A stretch of DNA of 64,000 nucleotides from Olsenella uli (lineage in GTDB: Bacteria > Actinomycetota > Coriobacteriia > Coriobacteriales > Atopobiaceae): the NCBI RefSeq assembly GCF_016900775.1, contig NZ_JACJKN010000014.1:1-64000 (forward strand), in the 5' to 3' direction. Below the pieces are notes generated by a model, which ran no database searches, was not told where the DNA came from, and worked only from the letters and a program-made list of their open reading frames with translations. A program made the position numbers and the translations under genes. How positions within the stretch are numbered: the stretch's first letter is position 1; every line of letters starts with the position of its first letter. Shown in pieces: positions 38,372-49,210 of this stretch.

Positions 38372-40591
38372 ATGGCAGAGAACACCGCCGCGACCAGCGC
38401 CGCCACTGACGAGCGCGCGATGCGCCGCGCCCGCCGCCAGGCGCTCATTGACGCGGGCGTGAACCCGTACCCCATCTCCTCCGAGGTCACGGCGCACGCC
38501 GCCGAGCTCGAGGCCACCTACGCCGAGCTCGAGGACGGCACGGACACCGAGGACGTGGTGAGCGTCGCCGGCCGCATCCGCGCCTTCCGCAAGCAGGGCA
38601 AGGCCGCCTTCATCGTGCTCGAGGACGTGACGGGCTCCATCCAGCTCTTCTGCCGCCGCGACGTGCTCGGCGACGAGGGCTGGGACCTGCTCGGCAAGCT
38701 CGACCTCGGCGACATCCTGGGCGCCACGGGCGCCGTCATGCGCACGCGCCGCGGCCAGCTTTCCGTCTCGCCCACGAGCCTCACCGTGCTCTCCAAGGCG
38801 CTCCGCCCGCTGCCGGAGAAGTTCCACGGCCTCACCGACCGCGAGGTCCGCTACCGCCAGCGCTACGTGGACCTCATCATGAACCCCGAGGTCCGCGACG
38901 TCTTCCGCAAGCGCAGCCAGATCGTCTCCCTCATCCGCCGCTACATGGAGGCGGACGGCTACATGGAGGTTGAGACGCCGATGATGCACGCCATCCTCGG
39001 CGGCGCCAACGCGCGTCCGTTTGTGACGCACTTCAACGCGCTCGATCGTGACTTCTACCTGCGCATCGCCACCGAGCTGCCGCTCAAGCGCCTCATCGTG
39101 GGCGGCCTCGAGCGCGTCTTTGAGATCGGCCGCAACTTCCGCAACGAGGGCATGGACCTCACGCACAACCCCGAGTTCACCTCGATGGAGGCCTACTGCG
39201 CCTACGCCGACCTCGAGGGGATGAAGCGCCTCTCCGAGGGCCTCTTCAAGATGATCGCGCGCGAGGTCTGCGGCTGCGCGGAGGGCCACGAGGTCATCAC
39301 CTTCCAGGGCCAGGAGATCGACATGTCCGGGGAGTGGGCCAGCCGCCCGCTGTCCGAGATCGCCTCCGAGTGCGTGGGCGAGCATGTGGACATGGACACC
39401 CCGGTCGAGCACCTGCGCGAGCTCTGCGAGAAGCACGGCATCGAGGTCCAGCCCAACTGGGGCGCCGGCAAGCTCCTCTTTGAGCTCTACGACGAGCTGG
39501 GCGAGAAGACCATCGTGAACCCCACCTTCGTGTGCGACTATCCCGAGGAGGTCTCCCCGCTCTCCAAGCGCAAGCCCGAGGACCCGCGCCTCACCGACCG
39601 CTTTGAGCTGGTCATCGCCGGCCACGAGTACGCCAACGCCTTCTCCGAGCTCAACGACCCCGTGGACCAGGCGGGCCGCTTCGCCGAGCAGGTGGCCGCC
39701 AAGGGCATGGGCGACGACGAGGCCATGGGCTACGACTACGACTACGTGCGCGCCCTCGAGTACGGCATGCCCCCGGCGGGCGGCATCGGCTACGGCATCG
39801 ATCGCATGGTCATGCTCTTCTGCGACCAGCCGGCCATCCGTGACGTGCTCCTCTTCCCGGCCATGAAGCCGGAGACCATCACCAAGGCGGACATCGAGGC
39901 GCAGGTTGCGGGTGCCGTGACGGACAACGCCGCGGCCTCCGTGGACGCCATCGCCGAGGACGCCGAGAAGGTCACGGCCACGCCTGCGGCGGCGCCGGCG
40001 GCGCTTGTCGCCGGGCTCTCCCGCGACGAGGCGCTCGCCCTTCTCGCCGAGCACAACAAGGAGGAGTTCCACCTCGAGCACGGTACGACCGTGGGCGGCG
40101 TGATGCGCGTCTTTGCCGGTGAGATGGACCCCGACAACGCCGACTTCTGGGAGGTCGTGGGCATCCTGCACGACCTCGACTGGGAGGAGCACGGCGACGA
40201 CCCGGTGGGCCACACCACCTACGCGGCCGAGCTCATTCGCGCGGCGGGCGGCTCCGAGGCGCTGGTGCGTGCCGTTCAGTCCCACAACTCCGACAACAAC
40301 CCCGAGCTGCCCGCGCCGGAGCTGCCCATGGAGAAGGTCCTCTTTGCCGTGGACGAGCTCACCGGCCTCATCGGCGCGGCCGTGATCATGCGCCCGAGCA
40401 AGTCCGTCATGGACTTCGAGGTGAAGTCGCTCAAGAAGAAGTTCAAGGACAAGCGCTTTGCCGCGGGCTGCGACCGCAACGTCATCCGCAAGGGCGCCGA
40501 GCTCTGCGGATGGGAGCTCGACGAGCTCTTCGCGCGCACCATCGACGCGATGAAGGCCATCGCGCCCGATCGCGACACGTTTGGCAAGTAG
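38372..40591 (+). CDS. lysS: Lysyl-tRNA synthetase (class II) fused to an HD-domain hydrolase
   Basis: 739 aa from ATG 38372, behind AAAGGG. Residues 1-500 are class II LysRS: an OB-fold anticodon domain (SVAGRIRAFRKQGKAAFIVLE), motif 1 around RRYMEADGYMEVETP, motif 2 (FEIGRNFRNEGMDLTHNPEF) and motif 3 (GGIGYGIDRMVML). A flexible Ala-rich linker (about 505-548) leads to a C-terminal HD domain: HLEHGTTVGGVMRV, VVGILHDLDWEEHGDD with the HD pair near residue 598, GHTTYAAELI, AVQSHNSDN, and AVDELTGLI. Usual LysRS is about 500 aa, so some 200 residues are extra. The HD part keeps its metal ligands and looks active; its substrate is unknown. Confidence 0.93.
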   Translation: MAENTAATSAATDERAMRRARRQALIDAGVNPYPISSEVTAHAAELEATYAELEDGTDTEDVVSVAGRIRAFRKQGKAAFIVLEDVTGSIQLFCRRDVLGDEGWDLLGKLDLGDILGATGAVMRTRRGQLSVSPTSLTVLSKALRPLPEKFHGLTDREVRYRQRYVDLIMNPEVRDVFRKRSQIVSLIRRYMEADGYMEVETPMMHAILGGANARPFVTHFNALDRDFYLRIATELPLKRLIVGGLERVFEIGRNFRNEGMDLTHNPEFTSMEAYCAYADLEGMKRLSEGLFKMIAREVCGCAEGHEVITFQGQEIDMSGEWASRPLSEIASECVGEHVDMDTPVEHLRELCEKHGIEVQPNWGAGKLLFELYDELGEKTIVNPTFVCDYPEEVSPLSKRKPEDPRLTDRFELVIAGHEYANAFSELNDPVDQAGRFAEQVAAKGMGDDEAMGYDYDYVRALEYGMPPAGGIGYGIDRMVMLFCDQPAIRDVLLFPAMKPETITKADIEAQVAGAVTDNAAASVDAIAEDAEKVTATPAAAPAALVAGLSRDEALALLAEHNKEEFHLEHGTTVGGVMRVFAGEMDPDNADFWEVVGILHDLDWEEHGDDPVGHTTYAAELIRAAGGSEALVRAVQSHNSDNNPELPAPELPMEKVLFAVDELTGLIGAAVIMRPSKSVMDFEVKSLKKKFKDKRFAAGCDRNVIRKGAELCGWELDELFARTIDAMKAIAPDRDTFGK

Positions 40592-40623
40592 CAGCGGGGC
40601 GCCCCGAGGTTCTTCTCGCCGCG

Positions 40624-40783
40624 CGCCCCGTGGCCGCACTCGCGGAGGGCACTCGCGAGTGCGGCCACGGGGCGGGTTGCGTGAGGGCACTCCCTCAATA
40701 CCCTCGGAAATCTGGCCGCATTCGCGTTCTTATCGCCGCGAGTGCGGCCGCACTTTTGGAGGGCACTTGCGAGTGCGCCCGCC
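40624..40783. repeat. GC-rich palindrome cluster left of the nuclease-like gene
   Basis: A perfect 21-bp stem CGCCCCGTGGCCGCACTCGC(G) at 40624-40644 with its complement at 40654-40674, then variants of GAGTGCGGCCGCACT and GAGGGCACTTGCGAGTGC to 40783. The tokens AGTGCGGCCGCACT and CACTCGCGAGTG recur on the other side of the gene (42137-42292). No coding frame is supported in 40592-40801. Confidence 0.75.
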
Positions 40784-40801
40784 CACCGTCCCGCGCCGGG
40801 C

Positions 40802-41908
40802 TTACCACGCGGGCTTCTCGCTTGGGGCGGCGGGCAGCATCTGGCTCAGAAGGACGATGCGCGCCTGCCGGGCGTCTGGGTCGCCGAGCGTCTTCCGAAC
40901 CCTGCACTCAAACGCGGGCCCCTCCGTGCGAGCAAGGGAGTGGGCAATGAGGGCAAGGTAGGCGTCGAGGGCATGGATGGTCCTCACGTTCTTGTAGCTG
41001 GCGGGAAACACGGAGATCCCGCAGGCCTGGTAGTCGCGGATACGCCGCTGGTCCTCCTCAAAGCCCTTCTCGCTCACGTGGTCCTTGCCGTTGTACTCCG
41101 AGGCCGTGCGCTGTCCGTTCCAGTGAAAGTCGGGGCGCATCTGCCTGTGCTCGATGAGACCGCGCGCCTCTGCGGGCCACTCGATGGGGGCGTTCTCCAG
41201 AAACGGCGGAAACTCGACGCCGCCCATCCGCGCGGGCAGTTTGTAGACAAACGAGAGCAGCGTCTCCTCGGGCGATCCCGCACCGGACTGCACGAGCGCC
41301 GCCGCTCTTCTGGCGCGCTTGATGCCCCTGATGCCGCGCGCCTCCTCAAGAAACGCGACGATGTCCTCGGGCGTTGCGATGGGCGGGAGCTCGAAGGCGC
41401 AGGGGCCGTGCGCGGGGTCTGCGGGGTCGCGGGCGTATGAGCCGCAGGCCTCCATGGGAAACGTCGGCAGGCGGTAGAACGCTGCCGTGCTGGTGAGCGC
41501 CCCAAGCTCCACCTGTCGGCCGAGCTGCTGCTCAACCCGTATGAGGCTGAGGCCGGCGGACTCGACAAAGAGGCGCAGCGGCTCATCCCCCGCACACGGC
41601 CATGCCTCGCCCGACGTCCGAAGCACCTCGAGAAACGCGTTCTCGGGAAGGTCGGCGAGCAGTGCGCGCGGCCGGACACCATGCGCCCCGCTGCGATTTG
41701 CCCGCGAGAAAAACGTGAGGTTGAGGGGCGTGCCCGGCTGCGCCGGGACCACCTCCTCCGGAAGGGCGAGCCACAGCGCGGGAACGTCAAGGATGCCCGT
41801 GGCAAGCTCGCGGTGCGCGTTTCCCGCGGGCTCGAGGGCTAGGTCGGGGCTGGCGCGGGCGAGGCGGGTGAGCTTGAGCGAGTCGGTTCCGGCAAGAAAT
41901 ACGTTCAT
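40802..41908 (-). CDS. Hypothetical protein with predicted PD-(D/E)XK-like (DUF559/Vsr-like) domain
   Basis: 368 aa from ATG 41908, behind GGAGG. The N-terminal 180 residues resemble the AbiEi-like proteins common in Coriobacteriia (LWLALPEEVVPAQPGTPLNLTFFSR, LPTFPMEACGSYA). A central helical part holds SFVYKLPARMGGVEFPPFL. The C-terminal 110 residues read RQMRPDFHWNGQRTASEYNG, then HVSEKGFEEDQRRIRDYQACGISVFPASY, the layout of Vsr/DUF559 endonuclease domains (PDF.W....EY.G..H......D..R). The middle of the active site has N-G-K rather than the usual D-G, so activity is uncertain. It is flanked by palindrome clusters and not in an operon. Possible roles are defence or regulation, by inference only. 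Confidence 0.6.
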   Translation of the reverse strand: MNVFLAGTDSLKLTRLARASPDLALEPAGNAHRELATGILDVPALWLALPEEVVPAQPGTPLNLTFFSRANRSGAHGVRPRALLADLPENAFLEVLRTSGEAWPCAGDEPLRLFVESAGLSLIRVEQQLGRQVELGALTSTAAFYRLPTFPMEACGSYARDPADPAHGPCAFELPPIATPEDIVAFLEEARGIRGIKRARRAAALVQSGAGSPEETLLSFVYKLPARMGGVEFPPFLENAPIEWPAEARGLIEHRQMRPDFHWNGQRTASEYNGKDHVSEKGFEEDQRRIRDYQACGISVFPASYKNVRTIHALDAYLALIAHSLARTEGPAFECRVRKTLGDPDARQARIVLLSQMLPAAPSEKPAW

Positions 41909-42136
41909 GGGCACACCTCCGAGTGCGAGGATGGCCCAGCATAGAGAGCATGGGGTTCCGGGATGCCTGCATGCTCCTCTCCGCCTTCGGACGCCTTTCT
42001 GACGAGGCGGCCGGGGCACGCGGCAGAGGGGCAGGCAGCGGCCCCGGGAGAAACGATGCGTTGCGGACGCCCGTTTTGGGCGGGACGTCGGCGTGTCGCA
42101 AAATCTATAGATGGGCGCGGGGCGGGTGCGGGCGGC

Positions 42137-42292
42137 TCCCGTGAGTGCCCTCCGCAAGTGCCCTCCGCAGGTGCGGCCGCACTCGCGACATATTTCACGT
42201 GGGTGCGGGCATCCTGCGGGGCAATCCCCGCGAGTACCCGCTTAGACACCGCCGTGTGACCGCACTCGCGAGTGCCCTGCGAGAGTGCCCCC
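42137..42292. repeat. GC-rich palindrome cluster right of the nuclease-like gene
   Basis: GAGTGCCCTCCGCAAGTGCC units, GTGCGGCCGCACTCGCGA near 42173-42188, and CCGCACTCGCGAGTGCCC near 42262-42279. Same vocabulary as 40624-40783. The stretch 41909-42402 has no supported gene otherwise; a GCGAGAAGAACG copy lies at 42309. Confidence 0.7.
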
Positions 42293-42402
42293 ATACGCCG
42301 GCCAACATCGCGAGAAGAACGCTGCGTCGCTTATGGTGTTTGCGCTGGGCGCGCCATGGGTACAAACTATAACCGTGAAACGACCATGGGAGGGAATCCC
42401 CT

Positions 42403-44982
42403 ATGTTTGAGAAGTTTACCGACAAGGCGCGCAAGGTGATGAGCCTCGCGCAGGAGGAGGCGCGCGGCCTCGGGCAGATGTACGTGGGCACCGAGCACCT
42501 GCTCCTGGCGCTCATCAAGGAGGGCGACGGCGTGGCGGCCCAGGCGCTCGCCAAGCTCGACGTCACCTATGACGAGACGCTCTCCACCGTGCGCGACCTC
42601 ACGCCGAGCGAGACCGAGCCCGTCCCCGGCGGGCACATCCCCTTCACGCCGCGCGCCAAGCGCGTGCTCGAGGGGGCGTATCGCGAGACGATGACCCACG
42701 GCCAGACGTACATCTCGACCGAGCACCTGCTGCTGGGGATCGTCTCCGAGGGCAACGGCCGCGCGATGGACGCCCTGCGCCAGATGGGCGTCTCGGCCGA
42801 CGCCGTGCGCAACGCCGTGAACGAGCTCGCCTCGAAGTCCTCCGAGAGCGCGCAGCCCGCCACGGCCGACGTGCGGATGGCCGGCTTTGGCGGCCCCGGC
42901 CCGCAGCAGTCCGGCGACGAGGGCTCCGTGCTGGAGCAGTACGGCCGCAACCTCACCAAGCTCGCCGCCGACGACCGGCTTGACCCGGTGATCGGCCGTG
43001 ACCGCGAGATAGAGCGCGTCATGCAGGTCCTCGCGCGCCGGCAGAAGAACAACCCGCTCATCCTGGGCGACCCGGGCGTGGGCAAGACGGCCATCGTCGA
43101 GGGGCTCGCGCAGCTCATCGCCGGGGGCAACGTGCCGGACATCCTGCGCGGCAAGCAGATCTGGACGCTCGACCTCGCGAGCCTCGTCGCCGGCTCCAAG
43201 TACCGCGGCGAGTTCGAGGAGCGCATGAAGAAGGTCGTCAAGGAGCTCCAGGACTCCAAGGAGGACATCCTCTTCATCGACGAGATCCACACCGTGATCG
43301 GCGCGGGCTCGGCCGAGGGCTCCATCGACGCGGCCTCCATCCTGAAGCCGCCCCTCTCGCGCGGCGAGATCCAGGTCATCGGCGCCACCACCGCCGAGGA
43401 GTACCGCAAGCACGTGGAGAAGGACTCCGCCTTCGAGCGGCGCTTCCAGCCGGTGAACATCGGCGAGCCCTCCCCCGAGGACACGATCAAGATCATCGAG
43501 GGCCTGAAGGAGCGCTACGAGAAGCACCACCACGTCCGCTACACGGACGCCGCCGTGGAGGCGGCCGTGACGCTCTCGAGCCGCTACGTGCAGGACCGGT
43601 TCCTGCCGGACAAGGCCATCGACGTGCTCGACGAGGCGGGCGCCCGCACGCGCGTGCACAAGATGGCGCTGCCGCCCGAGATCGCCCAGACCGACGCTGA
43701 CCTCGCCCGCGTGCGCGAGGAGAAGTCGGCCGCCGCGGCCGCCCAGGAGTTCGAGGAGGCGGCGCGCCTGCGCGACGAGGAGAAGGCGCTCGTGGCCCGC
43801 CGCGACGAGCTCGAGGCCAAGTGGCGCGAGGAGCTGGCCGCCAACGTGGTGACCGTGGACGAGAACGATATCGCGGACGTGGTCTCCACGATGACGGGCG
43901 TGCCCGTCTCGAGCCTCACCGAGGCCGAGGCCTCCAAGCTCCTGCGCTGCGAGGACGTGCTCCACGAGCGCGTCGTGGGCCAGGACGAGGCCGTGACCAA
44001 GGTCGCCAAGGCCATCCGCCGCAGCCGCAGCCCCCTCAAGGACCCGCGCCGCCCCGGCGGCTCGTTCATCTTCCTCGGCCCCTCGGGCGTGGGCAAGACC
44101 GAGCTCGCCAAGGCGCTCGCCGAATTCCTCTTCGGCTCCGAGGAGGCGCTCATCAGCTTTGACATGTCCGAGTTCATGGAGAAGCACACCGTCTCCAAGC
44201 TCGTGGGCGCGCCTCCCGGATACGTGGGCTACGACGAGGGCGGCGAGCTCACCAAGGCCGTGCGCCGCCGGCCCTACTCCGTCGTGCTCTTCGACGAGGT
44301 GGAGAAGGCGCACCCCGACGTCTTCAACGTCCTTCTCCAGATCCTGGAGGAGGGTCGCCTCACGGACGGCCAGGGCCGCCACGTGGACTTCTCCAACACC
44401 GTCATCATCATGACGTCCAACATCGGCGCGCGCGACATCGCGCAGACCACCACGATGGGCTTCTCCGCCCAGGGGGCGGGCGGCCTCTCCGACAAGGAGA
44501 TCACGAGCCGCGTGATGTCCGAGCTCAAGAAGCACTTCCGCCCGGAGTTCTTGAACCGCGTGGACGAGGTCGTGGTCTTCAAGTCCCTCACGTCCGAGCA
44601 GCTGCGCGGGATCGTGGAGCTCATGGTGGCCGACCTGCGCGACCGCCTCATCGCGCAGGGGATGTCCATCGAGCTCACGGACGCCGCGCGCGATCTTGTG
44701 GCCAAGGAGGGGGCCGACCCGGTCTACGGCGCGCGGCCGCTGCGCCGCGCCATCCAGACGCTCATCGAGGACCCGCTCTCCGAGGAGCTGCTGCAGAACC
44801 TCTGGCACCGCGGGGAGATCATCCGCGTGGACGAGAAGGACGGGCGGCTCGTCTTTGAGCACGCGACCGGCGAGATTCCCGCGCCGCGCCGCCGCGAGCA
44901 CATGGCCTCGCCCGACCTGGCGTCGCTTCCGGAGCCGTCCGCCCCGCGCGCGAGCGGCGGAAGCCTCCTCGCATCCGACTAG
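42403..44982 (+). CDS. clpC: Clp protease ATPase subunit ClpC
   Basis: 859 aa from ATG 42403, behind GGGAGGG. Clp N-repeats ([32 protein letters not shown]) cover residues 1-150. AAA1 has [14 protein letters not shown] and [15 protein letters not shown]. The short UVR-type middle domain ([20 protein letters not shown]) marks ClpC rather than ClpB. AAA2 has [14 protein letters not shown] and [17 protein letters not shown]. It unfolds substrates for ClpP; no clpP is in the window. CtsR, often its repressor in Firmicutes, is absent nearby. disA follows after 119 bp, as in many Gram-positives, though radA is missing from the set. Confidence 0.96.
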   Translation: MFEKFTDKARKVMSLAQEEARGLGQMYVGTEHLLLALIKEGDGVAAQALAKLDVTYDETLSTVRDLTPSETEPVPGGHIPFTPRAKRVLEGAYRETMTHGQTYISTEHLLLGIVSEGNGRAMDALRQMGVSADAVRNAVNELASKSSESAQPATADVRMAGFGGPGPQQSGDEGSVLEQYGRNLTKLAADDRLDPVIGRDREIERVMQVLARRQKNNPLILGDPGVGKTAIVEGLAQLIAGGNVPDILRGKQIWTLDLASLVAGSKYRGEFEERMKKVVKELQDSKEDILFIDEIHTVIGAGSAEGSIDAASILKPPLSRGEIQVIGATTAEEYRKHVEKDSAFERRFQPVNIGEPSPEDTIKIIEGLKERYEKHHHVRYTDAAVEAAVTLSSRYVQDRFLPDKAIDVLDEAGARTRVHKMALPPEIAQTDADLARVREEKSAAAAAQEFEEAARLRDEEKALVARRDELEAKWREELAANVVTVDENDIADVVSTMTGVPVSSLTEAEASKLLRCEDVLHERVVGQDEAVTKVAKAIRRSRSPLKDPRRPGGSFIFLGPSGVGKTELAKALAEFLFGSEEALISFDMSEFMEKHTVSKLVGAPPGYVGYDEGGELTKAVRRRPYSVVLFDEVEKAHPDVFNVLLQILEEGRLTDGQGRHVDFSNTVIIMTSNIGARDIAQTTTMGFSAQGAGGLSDKEITSRVMSELKKHFRPEFLNRVDEVVVFKSLTSEQLRGIVELMVADLRDRLIAQGMSIELTDAARDLVAKEGADPVYGARPLRRAIQTLIEDPLSEELLQNLWHRGEIIRVDEKDGRLVFEHATGEIPAPRRREHMASPDLASLPEPSAPRASGGSLLASD

Positions 44983-45101
44983 CGTACGTGACGGGGGGGC
45001 GGAGCGGTGACAACCCCTCCGTCCCCCTTGTCACGCCGTATACTGAGAGGCGAGAAGTCAGGCCGGCCCGGCGGGGCCGGCGCGCACACGAAGGGGCCGC
45101 C

Positions 45102-46181
45102 ATGGACGCATCCCAGCTGAGCACGGGCGTTGCGGAGCGCGAGCAGCGCCTCCAGGACGCCATCAGGAACACAGCCCCCGGCACGCCCCTCAGGGTGGCG
45201 CTCGACATGATCCTCGCCGGGCACCTCGGCGCGCTCATCTGCGTGGGCGACACGGAAAACGTGCTCGCGGCCGGTGACGACGGCTTCAAGCTCGACGTCT
45301 CGTTCACGGCCAACCGCCTCTTCGAGCTCTGCAAGATGGACGGTGCCGTGGTGATCGACCGCGACATCACCAAGATTCTGCGCGCCAACTACCACTTGAA
45401 CCCCGACCCGTCCCTGCCCACCTCCGAGACGGGCACGCGCCACCGCACCGCCGCGCGCATGAGCCTGCTCACCAAGGCGACGGTCATCTCGGTGTCCTCG
45501 CGCCGATCCGTCGTGAACGTCTACGTGGACGGCAAGGGCTTCCAGATCAAAAGCGTGCGCGACCTCTTTGTGCTCGGCAACCAGCTCACCGTGGCCATGC
45601 AGAACACGCGCTCGCAGCTCGACCGGAGCCTTCTGCGCCTCACGAGCCTCGAGCTCGACGACTGCGTCACGCTCGGCGACCTCACGGACATCTTCTACCT
45701 CTTCGAGGTGCTCATGTCCGCGGGCTCCGAGCTCGACGCCTGCATCGTCCAGCTCGGCAGCGAGGGCAAGATCGCCCAGATGCAGCGCGAGGAGTACCTC
45801 TCGGGCGTGGACGAGGCCTACACCCTCATGATCCGCGACTACGCGGCGGACTCCTCCGAGGAGGCGGCGCGCACCATCCGCAAGCGCCTCCACGACACCG
45901 TCAACACCCAGCTGCGCTCCGCCAAGCTCGTGGCCAAGATCCTCGGCTTCAGCGACGACCGCGGCGAGGACTCCATCATGACGCCGCTCGGCCTGCGCAC
46001 GCTCTCGCGCGTGCCCGTGGTGCGCGAGGGCATGGCCGACAAGATCGTTGACGAGTACGGCTCGCTCCAGGAGATCCTGGAGGCCGTGGACGACGACCCG
46101 CAGCGCCTCGGCGAGATCGGCGTGAAGAACCCCGACGTCCTCGCCAACAGCCTGCACCGCATGTGGGGAAAGGGCGAGTGA
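45102..46181 (+). CDS. disA: Diadenylate cyclase DisA
   Basis: 359 aa from ATG 45102, with GAAGGGG upstream. The DAC domain is at residues 1-145: GALICVGD, then the catalytic DGAVVID and the GTRHRTAARMSLLTKATVI loop. A helical linker follows, with a C-terminal RuvA-like helix-hairpin-helix (LRTLSRVPVVREGMADKIVDEYGSLQEIL and EIGVKNPDVLANSLHRMWG). It converts two ATP into c-di-AMP and scans DNA for branched lesions. It is coupled to ispD: the TGA stop and the ATG share one base. Confidence 0.96.
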   Translation: MDASQLSTGVAEREQRLQDAIRNTAPGTPLRVALDMILAGHLGALICVGDTENVLAAGDDGFKLDVSFTANRLFELCKMDGAVVIDRDITKILRANYHLNPDPSLPTSETGTRHRTAARMSLLTKATVISVSSRRSVVNVYVDGKGFQIKSVRDLFVLGNQLTVAMQNTRSQLDRSLLRLTSLELDDCVTLGDLTDIFYLFEVLMSAGSELDACIVQLGSEGKIAQMQREEYLSGVDEAYTLMIRDYAADSSEEAARTIRKRLHDTVNTQLRSAKLVAKILGFSDDRGEDSIMTPLGLRTLSRVPVVREGMADKIVDEYGSLQEILEAVDDDPQRLGEIGVKNPDVLANSLHRMWGKGE

Positions 46182-46966
46182 TGGAGGTCGGCGCCCCGAT
46201 GCGCGACGCGCCCGCGCCCTGCGCGTGCGCGCAGCCGCTTCCCGCGGGCGCGCCCGAGGTCGGACCGGACACCTGCGCCGTTATCGTGGCGGGCGGCACC
46301 GGGGAGCGCTTTGGCGACCCGCGCGGCAAGCAGTTCGTGGAGCTCTGCGGGCTGCCGCTCATGTGCTGGTCCATCGCCGCCTTCGACCAGGCGCCCTCCG
46401 TCGCGCGCATCGTGATCGTGTGCGCCCCGGAGCGCGGGGCGGAGGTCGAGAAGGACGTGCTCTCGCGGCTCTCCCTGACCAAGCCCGTGTCCCTTGCCCC
46501 CTCTGGCGCGACGCGGCAGGCCTCTGTGCTCTCGGGCCTGGGGTCGGTGCCCCGCGAGCTGGAGTTCGTTGCCGTGCATGACGCGGCGCGCCCGCTCATC
46601 GAGGTCGAGATGATCGAGCGGGCCGTTGCCGCCGTGCGCGGGGACGCCACGCTCGCCGGCGCCATCCTGGCGTCGCGCTCCGTTGACACGCTCAAGCTCG
46701 TTGAGGGGGACACCATCGTCGCCACGCCGGATCGCTCGTTCTACTGGGCGGCGCAGACCCCGCAGGTCTTCCGGCGGCGCGTCCTGCTCGCGGCGCACCG
46801 GGCGGCTGCCCGCGACGAGTACCAGGGGACCGACGACTCCTCCCTCGTGGAGCGCCACGGCGGGCGCGTGCGCGTGGTCGAGTGCTCGCGCGACAACATA
46901 AAGGTGACCGTCCCCGAGGATCTGGCCCTCGCCGAGGCGGCCCTCGGCCAGCGCCTCCTGACCTGA
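46181..46966 (+). CDS. ispD: 2-C-methyl-D-erythritol 4-phosphate cytidylyltransferase
   Basis: 261 aa from ATG 46181, overlapping the disA stop by one base. ATG 46199 behind GGAGG with 10-nt spacing is an alternative and would remove six residues. IspD motifs: VIVAGGTGERFGDPRGKQFVEL, AVHDAARPLI, and the late SFYWAAQTPQVFR and DNIKVTVPEDLALAEAAL. It makes CDP-ME from MEP and CTP. The extra N-terminal Ala/Pro/Cys-rich stretch (residues 1-30) is unusual. The TGA stop lies within a palindrome. Confidence 0.94.
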   Translation: MEVGAPMRDAPAPCACAQPLPAGAPEVGPDTCAVIVAGGTGERFGDPRGKQFVELCGLPLMCWSIAAFDQAPSVARIVIVCAPERGAEVEKDVLSRLSLTKPVSLAPSGATRQASVLSGLGSVPRELEFVAVHDAARPLIEVEMIERAVAAVRGDATLAGAILASRSVDTLKLVEGDTIVATPDRSFYWAAQTPQVFRRRVLLAAHRAAARDEYQGTDDSSLVERHGGRVRVVECSRDNIKVTVPEDLALAEAALGQRLLT

Positions 46967-47031
46967 CAAGGGTGCCGGGGCAAACTGTCATGAGCCCTTC
47001 ATGACAGTTTGCCCCGGCACCCTTGTCAGGT
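46961..47031. repeat. 71-bp perfect palindrome between ispD and ispF
   Basis: Two 33-bp perfect arms around GCCCT (46994-46998): ACCTGACAAGGGTGCCGGGG, then CAAACTGTCATGA. It includes the ispD stop codon. The core change AAGGGTGCCGGGG is matched by a compensating change in the other arm. Confidence 0.85.
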
Positions 47032-47065
47032 CACCTTTGTCGGGTCGCGCGAGAGAGGACTGCGC

Positions 47066-47548
47066 ATGCTACGCATAGGACATGGCTTTGACGTGCACGC
47101 CTTCGCGGAAGGGCGCCGGCTCGTGCTGGGCGGCGTCGACGTGCCCGCGGAGCGCGGCCTCGCGGGCCACTCGGACGCGGATGTGGTGGCGCACGCGCTC
47201 ATGGACGCCGTGCTCGGCGCCCTGCGCGAGGGGGACATCGGCAAGCTCTTCCCGGACACCGACCCTGCCTACGAGGGCGCCGACTCGCTCGCGCTGATGC
47301 GCCGCGTGGCCGAGCTCGCTCGCGCGCGCGGCTGGCGCGTGGCGGACGCGGACTGCACGATCGCCGCGCAGGCGCCCAAGCTCGCCCCCTATCGCGAGCA
47401 GATGCGCGCCAACATGGCCGCCGCGCTCGGGGTGCCCACCGAGGCGGTGGGCGTCAAGGCCACCACGACGGAGCGGCTCGGCTTCGTGGGCCGCGAGGAG
47501 GGCATCGCGGCCTGGGCCGTGGTCCTGCTGGAGCGCGCGGGCGCGTAG
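47066..47548 (+). CDS. ispF: 2-C-methyl-D-erythritol 2,4-cyclodiphosphate synthase
   Basis: 160 aa from ATG 47066 (GAGAGGA upstream). IspF landmarks: MLRIGHGFDVHAF, GGVDVPAERGLAGHSDADVVAHALMDAVLGA, DIGKLFPDTDPAYEGADS, DCTIAAQAPKLAPY and KATTTERLGFVGREEGIAAWA. It is a zinc-dependent homotrimer that closes CDP-ME-2P to the cyclodiphosphate. It lies next to ispD but is separated by a palindrome and probably has reduced expression relative to it. Confidence 0.96.
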   Translation: MLRIGHGFDVHAFAEGRRLVLGGVDVPAERGLAGHSDADVVAHALMDAVLGALREGDIGKLFPDTDPAYEGADSLALMRRVAELARARGWRVADADCTIAAQAPKLAPYREQMRANMAAALGVPTEAVGVKATTTERLGFVGREEGIAAWAVVLLERAGA

Positions 47549-47611
47549 TTCTTGTCGCCTGCCGGCGCTATACTGGTCCAACGCAAGAGAGCCAACCGCC
47601 AAGGAGCAACC

Positions 47612-49090
<1,479 letters not shown>

Positions 49091-49130
49091 GGCGCAAACG
49101 CACGAGCAAATGCGGCTTTCTCGTAGTTTT

Positions 49131-49174
49131 ACGCAAAAAAGTGCGCGCAAAATTTTGCGCGCACTTTTTTGCGT
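49131..49174. terminator. 44-bp perfect palindrome after cysS, bidirectional terminator or operator
   Basis: ACGCAAAAAAGTGCGCGCAA(AA) is exactly mirrored with no unpaired centre, giving 22-bp arms with A and T runs on both sides of a GC core. It could terminate both strands. It lies about 36 bp before the next gene's ATG, so an operator role is also possible. Confidence 0.75.
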
Positions 49175-49210
49175 ACACTCTGTGAGCAAAACGAGAGAAG
49201 GGGGGATGAA

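Noticed and set aside
40624-42292. CRISPR array
   Set aside because: Repeated tokens are palindromic and irregularly spaced, without uniform spacers, and no cas genes are nearby.
42367-44901. Minus-strand open frame opposite clpC
   Set aside because: Shadow frame; the plus strand has complete ClpC motifs.
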